Origin: Micropterus salmoides
Lineage: Eukaryota > Chordata > Actinopteri > Centrarchiformes > Centrarchidae
NCBI RefSeq assembly: GCF_014851395.1
Contig: NW_024043372.1
Location: 18,585,665-18,649,664 of the forward strand
Reading direction: 5' to 3'
Length of the DNA: 64,000 bases
In this document: one piece after another, positions 49,413 through 61,970 of the stretch
Position numbering within the stretch: the first letter of the stretch is position 1
Layout: every line of letters begins with the position of its first letter
Translations under genes and position numbers: made by a program
Notes under the pieces: model-generated
The model's input: the letters and a program-made list of their open reading frames with translations, nothing else
The model's database searches: none
What the model was told of the DNA's origin: nothing

Positions 49413-49905
49413 TTCATCTAGCAATACACTGCCTAGTTCTCCCTATCCCACCTCCTCCCAGTCTATTGAGTTGAATCTGGCAGCGTACTAGTCCTATATG
49501 CTTCGCTTCACGTCCTGGGTTGGAGTTGGATGTGGACATGAATCAGTAGAGGAACTATGTGATGTTTAATTCAACTGGTTCGTTGCCTAATATTTTCGGG
49601 ACTATTTGCTCAGATACATGTTTTATCTGAAAGTGATTAGCCATTTATTTCCCCAGTCTGACTAATCAGCGCCCTTCTCTGTACAGGGGGAACTACTATA
49701 AGACACTAGAGCATGCTGGGTAGGTTTATAAAGTGCAGGAGAAAATGGTGTGGCGGGAGGGTGGTGGGGGGCATGGTGGCTCCTGTAGCGCATGGTGGTT
49801 TCTGTGACTCATTCCAGCCTTGTGGTAGCAAAAAGACGAACACATTCTGTCGCAAGTCTAATTATGAATGTTCATGTATTTCCGGGTACTAAGTTCAAGT
49901 CTAGG
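49413..49905 (+). repeat. Inverted duplication, arm A
   Basis: From TTCATCTAGCAATACACTGC to AAGTTCAAGTCTAGG, this stretch matches 51144-51608 in inverted orientation, including TTGGAGTTGGATGTGGACAT, TATTTCCCCAGTCTGACTAA and TTTATAAAGTGCAGGAGAAA. I estimate roughly 85-90% identity with small indels. Arm A has no transposon ends around it and seems to be the original. Confidence 0.9.
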
Positions 49906-51143
49906 AACACAACGAGGCACATGAAGAGTCTGAAGATGTGTTTGGTGGTTGTAGTGCACTAAATGTGCCACAGAAAGCAGGACCTACAAATCCCCTCTGT
50001 TTAAGGGGAGTTAATGCGGCGCTTAATGACAATGTAAAACAAACGTTTTCCAAGTAAATGCATTGTATGTAGCTATGTCATTTGAGATTTTGCTTACTCA
50101 GGTGCCAATGTATAACCCAAGCCCTAAATGAATAAGACTGGCTTAACTTTTGAATGCCTTGAAGGATTTAATAATTCATCAAATTGTATGTTTTGTCCTT
50201 GAGTTGTGATAGGTCCTCAGCATCAGCGTGTTTCTCTTAAGCTTTTTTTCTTTACTCAGTAGAAGCAATTGATATGCTTATATGATTCACACTCTTTGGA
50301 GACTTTGGAGCTGTGTGCAGGAAGAGAAGCTTGCTAAGCTGGCACAGCTTAAATAATAAGAACGGGGCTTTCTTCTTGGTATTTGGTATCTGTTTTTATC
50401 ATTACTGTGGCAGATACAAAATTCACTTCCAGGTAAAATGGCAGAATTACCCAGAGACCGTTTTAATTTAGCAGAGATGGGGCCTTCTGTCAGTTTTAAA
50501 TGGAAAAAAAGTTTAAACTTAAATTGGTAGCACCAACAACTGGCTAAACAGCGCAGCTCTGTCTGCACAGCAGCAGCCACAGAGATGTTATTAATAATGA
50601 ATCGTACAAATCGGGCTCCTGTACTGACATCTTATTGGGAAATTACAATTATTACATTATATTCCCAAATACAGCTGCAGCGATTCATAGATAAGTTGTC
50701 AAATATTAAATTAATTGCTAGCCCTGTAAATATATCGACTAATCGTACGATATATGAACATGACCTCGGTATTGCTCATTGTGTTTACATGCGTGTTTGT
50801 TTACGTCGCAACATTTCAGCCAGTCACGCTGCTGCTTCTGCTTCTGCTTCTCCTCTCGTCTGCTCTCTGTGTTGGAGGCAGGGGAGCTCCTCCACACACG
50901 CAGAGCGGACAGCGACAGGTAAAGAGAACGTGTTACTTGACACTATTAGGTGTATTAGGACAATTTTAATTGATGGTGTTCTCAAAGACTATCTAACTCC
51001 AGCTAGAAAGTTTGTAGTGTTCGTCTAGATAGACTTGGTTTCCAAGCCACATTTCACAGCTCCAGTGTGGGAATAATTTGGCTTTTAGTCGAATGAGAGA
51101 GGAGAGCCAATTCACGGTTTGTCAGCAATGACATAGCGGCCTT

Positions 51144-51608
51144 CCTAAACTTGAACTTAGTACCAAAAAATAAGATCATGAACATTCATAATTAGTCTTG
51201 CGACAGAATGTATTCGTCGCTACCACAAGGCTAGTATGAGTCACATAAACCACCATGCGCTACAGGAGCTGCCAACCCCCCACCACACCATTTTCTCCTG
51301 CACTTTATAAACCTACCCAGCATGCTCTAGTGTCTTACAGAAGTTCCCCCTGTACAGAGAAGTGCGCTGATTAGTCAGACTGGGGAAATAAATGGCTAAA
51401 CACCTTCAGATAAAACATGTATTTGAGCAAATGTGCCGATAACATTAGGCAACGAACCTGTTGAATTATACATCACATAGACTGATTCATGTCCACATCC
51501 AACTCCAACCCAGGACGTGAACCGGAGCATATAGGACTAGTCAGATTCAACTTGATAGACTGGGAAGAGGTGGGATAGGGAGAATTAGGCAGCGTATTGC
51601 TGGATGAA
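51144..51608 (-). repeat. Inverted duplication, arm B
   Basis: Diverged inverse of 49413-49905, separated from it by about 1.24 kb and enclosed by hAT-like ends. Differences include loss of a GGTGGGG segment and scattered transitions. Together the arms could fold into a long hairpin in the presumed intron transcript. Confidence 0.9.
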
Positions 51609-51670
51609 CGAGCCGGTATTTTTGGAAACGAAAAGTAGCAATACAACAAACTTAACAACGCTCTATACCG

Positions 51671-52134
51671 AGGGCTGGGTGACATGGCCAAAATTGTTAT
51701 CATGATAAAAAATTTAATATCGTTCAATATCGATAATTATCACGATAAATGTCAAATCATTATTTCTTAGTTGGTTTAGAAAGCTTATTTTTGCTCCTGA
51801 GTGAAAGTTGAAGAAACCAGACGATTACTTGTGGTTTTAAATTCTTTATGTTCAGAACAAACACTTGATATCAAACAGTGGATCACTTAACAAATCTGAG
51901 GTAGAACATTCAAAACAATTATGATAAAATCTTCTTTCAGTTCCTTTTCCTCAACAAAATAAATATCTTAATAGAAAAAATAAGTGCTTATTTGTATTGT
52001 TGGTGATTCAAATTAATTAAATCAAACATTTTTAAAAATGTATTGTATGTATGTATGTATGTATGTATTTAATAATGTATTGTTATTGAGGAAAATTATA
52101 TCTCAATAATATCATTGTTTTATTGCCCAGCCCT
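51671..52134. mobile_element. hAT MITE, same family as 33054-33422
   Basis: The ends are AGGGCTGGGTGACATGGCC and, inverted, AGGGCTGGGCAATAAAACAA. The interior carries TTTTTGCTCCTGAGTGAAAG and TGAGGTAGAACATTCAAAAC. It includes a (TGTA)n tract at about 52038-52067. The flanks CTATACCG/CGATACCC may be an eroded 8-base duplication. Confidence 0.8.
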
Positions 52135-52651
52135 ATCGATACCCCTGTGCCAAATGTGTAATATTTAGTGCAGTTTGTGTTAACAGAGCCTGAGAGTCAA
52201 TTCTATGTATTTAGTATATGTATTTATTTTTTGTCTGAATATTCTTAAGAATAAAAAACCAGTTGCTCTTTGAAAGGGTGTACTTGCATTATTATGCTAT
52301 TATATTATCATTATGTAAGTGGCATGAAATGGTCTTAAAATGACAATATCTTTAATCGCAATTATTTCTGGGACGATATATTGTCTAACAAAAGGAGTTA
52401 TCGTGACAGGCCTATTAATCATTAGCTATGTTAGTAATCGATCTATTTGGTTGAGTCATTTTTTAAAGAGAAAAAAAAGGTCAAACTTCTTAAAAATCAA
52501 GACATTGAGGACGTCCTCTTGGGGTTTGGGAGACACTAATCGCCATTTTCTGACATTTTATAGACCAAACAACTAATTGATTAATCAAGAAAATACTTGA
52601 CAGATTAATCGAATATTAAAATGATCGTTAGTTGCAGCCCTATTCCCAAAT

Positions 52652-55600
52652 GCTATTATCATCTGCCTTCTGCAGACTACATGCATTTCGTGGTAATTTA
52701 GAGGCAGAACCAGGCTTGATTGAATGTGTGTTCACTCTGCAGCAATGTCCTAACACTGAAGAATATCTCATGTTTGAATGCCAATCTGCAGACTCAGAGA
52801 GAAAAGTCAGAGAGGGTCAGGTTTAATTATGTCCATACTCTTAAGCCTGCTTAGTAAGTTTTTAAATAGTGAAGTCTTGGATGTGTTTTACTACCACATC
52901 ACTCAGGTTCATCCTACACTGACAGTAAACTGGTGGGAGATTGTCAGTGTCAGCTGATCACACCTGAATGCTGTGTGTAGCTTCTTTTCATTTGTTTTGT
53001 GATTTCAGACAATGTTTATGTGGGCTGGTCCAGAAATAGCTTCATGTAGAAGTTGGAGACTGTGTGCAATGTGGCGTGTGAGGCTCATGATCTGTAGGGG
53101 AGAGTGCCAAGTTGTGCAGATGTGGTGTTAGTTGGAAAGGAGCTGGGGTGGATGTGTTCGACCCGATGATTTAGCACTTTTCCTTCATACTTCTTTTCTT
53201 GTGCCACATTGTCCTCTGCATGCTCAGCAGAATCGCACGTTGAAACCTCTCTGTTGTTGTCATTTGTCGCTTTCTTTCCCCCTGTGTGAATCCTGATGGA
53301 TTAGCCTTAGATGTAGTACTTGGAGTCTCCATCTGTGATTCAGAAAACCCCTAACACAAGCCAAGGATTCTCTCTGTGGAGTTGGAGGAAATGTTGATCT
53401 GTGTGGACCAGGGAACCCACACAAGTGATGACTCGCTCTTGCCCCATCATTCCCACCCCATCCCTTTTTCTTACTCTCACACGTAGTCGGCCCCTTGGTT
53501 ATTGTTTCTTTTCTGTGTCCTCACTTCTTTATCTCTATCTGCGCCATACTCTCCTGTGCTCTTCACTTAGCAAACAACACGTCTGCAGAGAATTCAGAAG
53601 AATGCATCTTGTTACACAGATGAGTCATACTTCCTCTGGCCTGCATGCCTCTCCCTCAGGGTGGATGAATGAGAGGGCGGAGAGGTTAGCTGGAGGAGGG
53701 GCTCAGTGGCTGAGGGGACGTGTTCTGTGCCAGTTGCTCAGTGTCATTAAGAAAGTATCGGTGGGTTGGTCACAGGGCCTGAGATGTGCACATTTGGCTC
53801 AATGTGGTTGTCCCTAGGTGGCTATGTGACTGACGGCTTTGACCAGGCTGAGTCACTACCTTCAAAGAGGAGCTGTTTGGAAATCTCAGGCCCAGCTCTG
53901 ACCCCACAAGCTAGCCACTCTGCCAAGGTGCTTTGGCCCTGGGAGAAAAGCCCGGGGCCTCGGCTCTGGAGAGGAATGAGACTGCACCTGCAATTTGAGA
54001 AATCTGTCTGCCTTAGTGAAGGAAATTTATATGGTGGGATGAAAAGACTATAGAAGAGTTTGCATGCAGTTACTGCTCTTAAATGTTGCTCATGAGGCCT
54101 GATTATAAGTGTGTGTGTGTGTGTGTGTGTAAATGTATTATACAGGTAAGTGTTTAGTGCAGTTTTCTGGGTTTTAATTCCCTGAACTTCTGCATCCACT
54201 TGTGCTTGATATTGCGTTGTATGACAAAATACATAGACTTATAAGTAAACTTGATTATCTTAATAACTCGATGAAATGGTTTCAGCTATTAGGCCCCTCT
54301 CAGCTCTAGCTCTCTCTCTCCCATACCTGCTCTGCTTGGTCCTCTGCCAACATCTATGACTCACAGGAGACTGAGTGACCTACTTTTTAAGTCTTCTAGG
54401 AGTGCCAGAAGATCTTTTATATTTGCAAGACAATACAGTGGGTAAATATAAGTCAATTAAAATGCACTTAATGCACCCATTTTTGGATTTAAGCACCTAA
54501 AGGCTGTGTCAGCATGGCAGTCACCTCAGAGGATTCCCTTCATTATCACAAGGAAAGAAGATGCTAGTAAACATTTGAGCTTTGATATCTCATTAGAGGC
54601 AAACTGAGTTTAAGGCCACGTTGGCTCTCATCAAGCCAGTTTAAAAATATAACTCATTTAAGCACTCTCATAATCCTGCAATATCTGTGTACTTTTATAT
54701 TACCAGTTTGTTCAGGTTGTCAGAGATTATGGTTTCTACATGTAGGCAAAGCATTTATCTACATGAATCAGTGAAAGTCGCCTCAAGGCCTAGTCAGTTT
54801 GTTTTGGTAATGATAAAGTTTTGGCTGTACTGTCAAGGTAAACTTTGAACAGTTGCGCTTAAATATTATATGGATTAGGACCGAAGATATAAAAGCATGT
54901 GTATAGAAGCAGTCTCCCAAATGCCTGGTTTGCCTACCTCTGAAAAGAAAACAAGGATGGGATCAAAGGCCATAGGATCACTCAGATGGTTTGATGGATT
55001 TAGTTGGTTTTTGATTGGGAAAAGATGCCGCTTTGCAGCGGATGGAATTTCCACTTTAATCGCTAATTGCCGTTTTTTGGTCGTGTTGTCTCTCATTGAA
55101 GCAGAAACAAGCTGTGCAGTTGAATGCGGTGTCTTGGCTGCTCTTTTCCCTTCTACAAGGCTTGGCTGCTTTGATATGTCAGTTTTGTTTTAGTCTGCTG
55201 CCTTCGTCTTGACACGATTGGCCCCGCTCGCTCCGACCTCCTGGAAACCCCCCGGCATGCCCGCCCCAGGGTGTGTGTTCAGTCATTTATTCGGCTTCCT
55301 CTAAAAGACTGCCATGCCTTCACTTCCCTTCTAGTTTCCCTCCTCTTATTAAGATGCAGAAGGCAGAGCAGCGTTTGTTCTGAAAGGCTTAGTGCTGGGG
55401 GGTTACTGGTGTGTACAGTGGGGGGTTAGGGAGGGACTGTGAGCATGGGGACTTTAATGACTTAATGTACACTGTACAGCCCAGCCACACTCCATCTAAG
55501 TTCTGCAGGCAGCTCACAGTGCTCTTATTTCTTTCTTTTTTTTGTGCGAGTCCAGTCAAAGAAAGTTAAAATGATGCTCTGACAAAAGTGACTATAATTG

Positions 55601-57027
55601 GAGAGGAACAAATTATTACGTCTTTGGTTAATGCTGATTGCTGCTTGGGTTTATGCCTGATAATCCGTATTTAGTCATCCGAAATGACTGCCTTTTTGAA
55701 CCCCCCCCCCTTTTTTTTATCTTGTCTGTTCTCTGATTAATTTTGTCATGTTTTTGCTTCTCTTTAAGAGGTCCCAGTGGTGAACCACTTTGACCGCCAC
55801 TCTAGCATTTTTGATTTCCCTTTTTGTTTCATCAAACATTTTGCTTTCAGTGAAATCCTCTTGGTGCCCAAGCATGAAATTTCTCAGTCCAGTGGCACAC
55901 CTACAGTGTTGCTTATATACTATATGCTCAATCTGTGCGGTTTCTACTGAACCAAGAGGCAGGGCTACAGATCAATATTTCTGTTACTGGTCACACCCAA
56001 AGAATTCGCTACGGCACCACACATTATTTGCCACAGAACCATGTTTTTCAGTCACAGGACATGCAAATCAATTTAAAAGCTGGAACGAGCAGCATCAATG
56101 AATCAGTCACATGTTTTAATGCATTTCAAATAGAAGTCAGTGACCATAAGTATACAATTGTAATTCACTAACAAAACTGATTACAATTCATAATGACTTC
56201 ATACAAGTTGATGAAATAGAGTTGAAAATGGCAGGGACTACTTTTGTACCTCTTGAATAGAATTACCTCTGTTGCCAGCTCAGCATCTGATTTTGGGTTC
56301 AGTTTTATTTCAGGCATTTGAGGCACAATCTGGAGAACATTTGTTATTTGTGATTAATGTCAAATGTCTATCTAGTTTTTGACAAGAGGATGTTGTCCAG
56401 TGCATTACTTCTGAAACTGTAGGCGAAGGAGAGCCGAATAGCTCGCGCATAGCTGAGATGCACACAGTTGCCAGTTTACTAGACACACCTAGCAAAACTA
56501 ATGCAGTCTAATAAAACAGTCCTGTAATAAATCCTGCCTTCATGTTTTAGAGAGGTGTTCAAAATTATGATCATTTTGGAGGATGAAGTTTGTGGTGCTG
56601 TTGAACTGAATTACAGTATACAGAGAGGTGTATAAGTGAAATGTTTAGTGGCTCTATTTCTCACCTTTTCCTGATATATTGAGCTTTAATAAACACTGTG
56701 GCCTCTCATAACTCACAGCAAGATAGCTTCAACAACAAAAACAGACTGAAACAGTCAAGAGATTGATTCAAGCTAAAAATTGTTTCACGAGTTGAAGGGG
56801 TTAATCTCCATCAAAATCCACTGCATCTAGCAAATTGATTTAAGAAACCTCTAGAAAATGGATCAAGGATTTATTAATTCTACAGAGCTAACAATATTTG
56901 AACTGTATAATCCGAAAGGCAAACAGTAGGTTTATCTTGTGACATTAATCAGAAGGCCTAGGTAAATATGTAAAGCTTAACATGAACATTAAAACTTCCC
57001 AGAATTTCAGAAATAGGAAAAAAGGTA
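52652..57027. other. Presumed first intron, middle part
   Basis: No exon recognised. Includes a (GT)n tract at 54108-54130 and a C9 T8 run near 55700. ORFs of up to 138 codons (for example 53401-53817) have no domain or splice-site support. Confidence 0.4.
54890..55360. promoter_or_regulatory. Candidate conserved non-coding element
   Basis: A high-complexity, repeat-free stretch with balanced composition (for example TTTAATCGCTAATTGCCG and TTGACACGATTGGCCCCGC) inside the presumed large first intron. It is open on both strands for up to 98 codons, but without splice borders or motifs. Inferred from composition only. Confidence 0.25.
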
Positions 57028-58437
57028 TTAAAGAGGTCATATTATGCTTTTTGGCTTTTTCCCTCTCCTTTATTGAGTTATATATATTTTATCGTGCATG
57101 TAATACGTTTGCAATGTGAAAAGGCCCAAAGTCCACCCCAAAGGGAGTTCCTATCTCCCACAGAAAACAGCTTGTTTGTAGTCCAGCCTTTTATTCCTCT
57201 TTCTTGTGATGTTACAAGAAAATACACGTCATAATGCTTGCCAAGCGGCTAGTCAGACACGCCCTCAAAAACACTGGTGGAAAACAATGAGCTGCAGCGC
57301 ACAGTGACAAGATGTCCGCCTGATACCTATCTTCTCCCTTCCAAACACTAGCTATCCTCCAGGCAGTCAATGAACATAAAATTGTTACTGTGATGTAGAG
57401 ACAGAGCTCAGTTAAAACTTTATGGATATTTAGGACTGACCCCCAATAGTCGAAGATTTGATGCTTCGATGGGCGGAGCCTGATTCGACTGTCAATCTCA
57501 CAGGCGAAGCTTCACAGCGAAACAAGGATCATGTCGTTTTGGCGATTATGGGGGTGCTCAACATCTGATATATCCAAAATTGTAACCCTAACCCTGGGTC
57601 GCCAGTGAGCATGTGTAGGCATAGTGTGTATGTGTGTAGTGGCAGTGGAGGAACACTTGCTGAAGAGACCAAGCCCCAGCTTCACTGGTGTTGTGCCGAG
57701 TTGAAAAATGTTATCGTTATTAAATAGTCGGCTACTTGAAATAGACCCACGAGGAACCGCGACGTGCAAGCAGTTGTCGGCAGCATGTAATGCAAGCAAA
57801 ACTCACACAAGACTGGTGAATAGCAGGCGAGAGTGAGAGAGAGGGAGAAAAGGGTCTTCAAAAAGCCTCGGTTTAGCTGGAAATGTACAGTTTAAGTTGA
57901 ATGAAAAGAGACTGCAGCTCCACAGCTTCTCAAGATTAAAGCGGAACTACCGTGTGTAACCCTCGCAATCGCCGCGCACAAAAACACACATGAATTGACT
58001 ATCAGTCGACTATAGGCAGGACTTGACGATTCTGATTCCACTATGTAAATCCTTAGCCAGGGACCGCCCTACATTTGTTACAGATTAATAACTCACCACT
58101 CTGAAACTCTTGCTCCAGTACATGTTGCTAAGCTGGTAAACGGACCGTATAAAGTGCAACCGAAGCGGTGTTTATTGGCTTCTCAGGACCCACCCTACTC
58201 TGCTTCTGATTGGCTAGTAGTCCTTAACTAGGAATTTTGCATGTGCTCTATGTGAGATAGATCACTCCATAGCTAAAACGGAGCATTCAACACACATGGT
58301 GAAAAGAGGAGCTACAGCAATGTGCAGTTTGAAAACAAATACAGTGTTTTTTGAAAATGAAACCATGTAAACCTGTTCTGGTACAACCCCTAAATGAAAT
58401 GATGAACCTGAAAATGAGCATAATATGACCACTTTAA
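57028..58437. mobile_element. piggyBac-like non-autonomous element with TTAA ends
   Basis: The left end is TTAAAGAGGTCATATTATGC and the right end, inverted, TTAAAGTGGTCATATTATGC. TTAA at both borders (57028-57031 and 58434-58437) fits the TTAA target of piggyBac elements. Subterminal GAAAACAG/GTTTTC words follow. No transposase ORF. A second element seems to be nested at about 57445-58020. Confidence 0.75.
57445..58020. mobile_element. Nested element inside the piggyBac-like MITE
   Basis: Starts near AATAGTCGAAGATTTGATGC, with TTCGATGGGCGGAGCCTGAT, and ends near ATCAGTCGACTATAGGCAGG. The GTCGA words are in opposite orientation at the two ends. Boundaries are approximate and the superfamily is uncertain, perhaps hAT. 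Confidence 0.4.
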
Positions 58438-61400
58438 GGCAAAGTTGAGTTTTAGGGTTTCACATGCTTGATTGTAGGCGAATGTGTTGTTGCGGTGTTG
58501 ACCGCCCAACCACCACCGTCACCACCTTTTTATTACTTACAGACAGAAACTCTGAATTGTCATTTCTGAATGGCAGCCTTTTTTATTTCTGCACAATAGA
58601 TAGTGGTCTTACAGTGATCTCACCTTGCCGCCAATAAATTTGTTAATTTATATTTAGATAAATTTGTGACACAGTGTGTTTCCACAAAGAAACATTAGTT
58701 TCCTATTCCTATCCCTGGATATTCCTGGTGGTTGTTTTTTGTGTGAGAGGATTGTTAAAAAAATGTGATAATATAAGTGGGACACTGTACAGGGAGCTAG
58801 CAACCCATTGCTTATTATCTATGTTCTAATACAGTAGTAATACTGAAGTTGTTGTTTTCTATTGTATATAAATGTATAATGCAAGTTTCTGAGAAAATGG
58901 ATCTGAAAGTCTTGAATCAAAAATAATACCCAAGTTCTCATTTTTAATTTCTCTATATTTCTCTGCTTAGTCATATACTTATGAGTCAGAGTGGACTGAG
59001 TAGAATTTTCCTTGTCGATATGATGCAATAAATGCATTTCAAACTGCAAAATTAGACTGTTCATAGCAGCATAATGTGTTTTGTTGACTTATAATTCAAG
59101 AAAATTTGGCCAGGATATAAATAAGTTCAACATTTCAAACATTTCACTTTTTTCTGAATGACTCATATACTCTGTATTTTGCAGGTCATTGTGGCTTTGT
59201 GCTGTTTTTCTGAAGTGAGGTTTGTGGTGAGTGGAGAACAATACAGGTCAGGTCAGCAGCTTGTTCAGTATACTGTAGGTCTCCCTGCCCTTCTCTTTCA
59301 CAGTGACTCATGATGCACATGATGCACCACTTTCACCAAGGGAGTCATCCTGAACAAAAAGCACCTCGTTTGAAAAGTACCAAAAATGAAACATGCCTTG
59401 CTTTCCCCTTTTTTGTGGGTTTACATTTTTTATTTATTATTTGACATTTATATTTTTGCTGACATACTATTTGTGCTCATGGTTAATTTTGCAATTGTGC
59501 CAAAGCACGTGGTAGTACCTGAATGTGTACATCTTCACATTTCTTCCAACTTACACTAAAAATCCAGATGATAATCACTCCAACTTATATATCACTCCAG
59601 TAAAAGTTTCACAGTTGTACTGTCTTACAGTTGTACCCCACGTGCTGTCACCGACGTTGTACATTACTGTAGTTCATAAAAGTTGCTTATATATAGTTAC
59701 ATATTAGGAAATATAAATCTTTTTGGACTGTGGCTGTCTGGAAAGGCACATGTTTCTTGTCAAGGTCCAGAACAGCAATGGGTAGCTTTATCGACTCCCT
59801 TGCTCCATCGTCTATGCTCCTTTTTATAGTCGTGGGGTGATTATGGACTGAATTAATCTAAAAATAATTAAATATTCAAAATTACAGTATGGAGTTAATG
59901 AGGTTAATCCCATTGGGTTAAAATATTTTTATTGGTTTACTAGAATATTATCCTTTGGGGTTGCAAATCATCTTTCAGTTTTTTGGTGAATAGATTAGCT
60001 TTTTAATCTATAAAAAGGTCAGAAAATAGTGAAACATGCCCACAACATTTTCCCTGAGGCTGAGGCAATAATGTCTCCAAGTTGCTTTTTTTGTCAGAGA
60101 AAAGCAGCAATTCTCAAATTTGAAAAACTGTAACCAGCAACAAACAAAAGGTTAACTAAAGCTGCTGTGCATTGAGCTGGGGCCAGGCATTTTGAGGAGG
60201 AAGATTAAAAAAAAGGAAGAAGAGGAAGGAAAATGAGAAATACAGTGGGGGTCCGTCAGCAGAACTGTCCGGACCAAAATTAACAGTAAACCATGAAGTC
60301 ATTTGTCTTTAATCTACACACGCAATGCCTGAGTCCCATTGGCATATTTATTCTGCATCACCCAGGGCTTGAACTCACAGCCTTGTACACCAAGAGCAAG
60401 TCATGATCTTTTTGAACTACCTGCCAAATGAGAAACAGTAGATGGCTTCACACTATGGCTAAGGCAATCACCAGGGTTACATGCAAAGGTAGATTTCAAA
60501 CTAGTGTAAAAAAAAAAAATAATAATCTGTGCAAAATTCTGAGAATTTGTACAACACGAAGACAAACGGATGTTTAAAGGTGCTCTATTTCCCTTGACTG
60601 CGATAGTGTACCTGAGGATAGAATTCAAAATGCTGTCAGAAATTCTCTTTTTGAGATACATTTCTGAAATTAACCAAACTACATCTACACAAGAATTTGC
60701 AGTAGCGGTTTACAGTAAACCATTTTGCAAATAATGTGGGAGGAGGTAGGATTTAATAATTCTTGCCAATAGTGTCTAAACATTTCTGCTTGCTAGGGCC
60801 ACGTTTCGTTGAAAGTTGCAAAGCAGTATCAGGTACGACTGATATGTTGTGAATTGTTAAGTTTAAGACGGTTACTGTAGTGCCACCGTCAGTTGAGGAA
60901 GTCTGGCATAGGACTGGATCTATGTGCAAAGTTTTGTTTATTTTAATGCATGTGAAGGCAGATTTCCTCGTAGGCACAACATTGACAAATACATGAGGGT
61001 CCGTCCTCTAAATGATTCAAACCAATAATCAAAAATGGTTGGCAATTTTTTGTTCCCCCCCAAAGAATTAATTGGTTGGCTAATCATGGTTCACAAAAAT
61101 GGTACAGAAAACAATATCTCCAATATTTAAGATCTAACACTGATCTTTTTGAATTATCAAAAAGACGTAGCTTTCTCACACATTAAATGTAGTAAAATCA
61201 AAAGGACATGTTTGGAGACCATCAGATGTGGATAAAAAAGATGGTCATTGGCCCTTACGTGTGTGATGGCGCAGTGGAAATGGAGACTGAAGGGACAGTA
61301 ACAAAACTCCTGGTCTCATCCTTCTAGCTGAGCAGGCTTGATTGGTAATGTGCAGGGAGGGGAGCAGCGTGCTGGAAGGTAGACTTCTGTTTTTCAATTT

Positions 61401-61468
61401 ATTTCCTGCATATAGATATATTTAAACTGAATACTATGCAGTGTGCGTTCTTTCTGGTGGAGTATCTT

Positions 61469-61470
<2 letters not shown>
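58438..61470. other. Presumed first intron, right part
   Basis: AT-rich, no exon recognised. It holds the MITE fragment at 59958-60145 and a purine-rich AGGAAGAAGAGG stretch at 60195-60240. Confidence 0.4.
59958..60145. mobile_element. hAT-like MITE fragment
   Basis: GGGTTGCAAATCATCTTTCAG, GGTCAGAAAATAGTGAAACA, CCAAGTTGCTT and GAAAAGCAGCAATTCTCA follow the order of the GGGCTGCAACTAACGATT-type family. The distal end is missing. Confidence 0.55.

Positions 61471-61504
<34 letters not shown>
61471..61504. repeat. (GT)n microsatellite
   Basis: About 15 GT units followed by GCGCGC. It produces false ORFs rich in CV on plus and HT on minus. Confidence 0.95.
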
Positions 61505-61511
<7 letters not shown>

Positions 61512-61539
61512 ATATGGCCTGTTTAGGAAGCCTGCATTT

Positions 61540-61970
61540 GTTTGCTGGCTGTGTCTGGGGCCCAAGGTGGAGCTCTTTCTGTCAGATGAGTGAAGCTCTG
61601 CAGAGGCAGCCACTGGGAGTTCTGTTTCATCTCCTCTCATACTGCTCTGGAGCAGACATGCAAATCCGCTGTAATGAGTGCAGCCTGTGTGGTGGTGGTG
61701 GTGGTAGTGGGGGGGCAATGAGAGATGGGGATGAACTCAGGAATTTAAAGTGGAGAAAGGGAATGTGGGGGAAAAAGGTGAGCCGGCGACAGCCATGCCA
61801 GATAGCAGAGCACAAGAATTTAAGGGGTTTAGGAGCGTTGGAAGTGACAGGAAGTCTTCCCTCTCAAATCAAACATTCATTAGCTCACTGTGGCTGCTTT
61901 CTTCCCTTCGCTGTTGAAACATCGAAGTAAAGATGCAAATGGCGGCACATTAATTAGCCTTATCTTTTAC
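61540..61970. promoter_or_regulatory. Candidate conserved non-coding element
   Basis: Directly after the GT tract lies a complex, repeat-free stretch. Around 61930-61965 it has GATGCAAATGGCGGC (octamer-like ATGCAAAT) and ATTAATTAG (homeodomain-like). No splice-supported exon. A regulatory role is inferred only. Confidence 0.3.

Larger units (their letters stand above)
50719..52414. mobile_element. Inner hAT-like element carrying an inverted host segment
   Basis: The left end reads TAGCCCTGTAAATATATCG and the right end, inverted, TAGGCCTGTCACGATAACTC. Both are followed inward by a CGATATAT/AATATATCG word. Flanks TTAATTGC and TTAATCAT differ only by transitions and may be a decayed duplication. 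Inside are a low-complexity CTGCTTCTG stretch (50829), the inverted segment 51144-51608 and a MITE at 51671-52134. No transposase is evident. The left terminal repeat is diverged, so the boundaries are tentative. Confidence 0.45.
50671..52641. mobile_element. hAT-like MITE split by later insertions, with matching target duplication
   Basis: The left piece (50671-50718: CAGCTGCAGCGATTC...TATTAAATTAATTG) and the right piece (about 52413-52641, ending GATCGTTAGTTGCAGCCCT) are the two halves of one element family also seen at 9065 and 59958. The flanks 50661-50670 and 52642-52651 are both ATTCCCAAAT, indicating a single insertion later opened by 1.7 kb of other DNA. Confidence 0.7.

Noticed and set aside
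53401..53817. 138-codon plus-strand ORF
   Set aside because: No domain, no convincing splice borders and composition like its surroundings. Treated as chance.
61434..61930. 164- and 94-codon ORFs with CV or HT repeats
   Set aside because: Created by the GT microsatellite; no splice or domain support.
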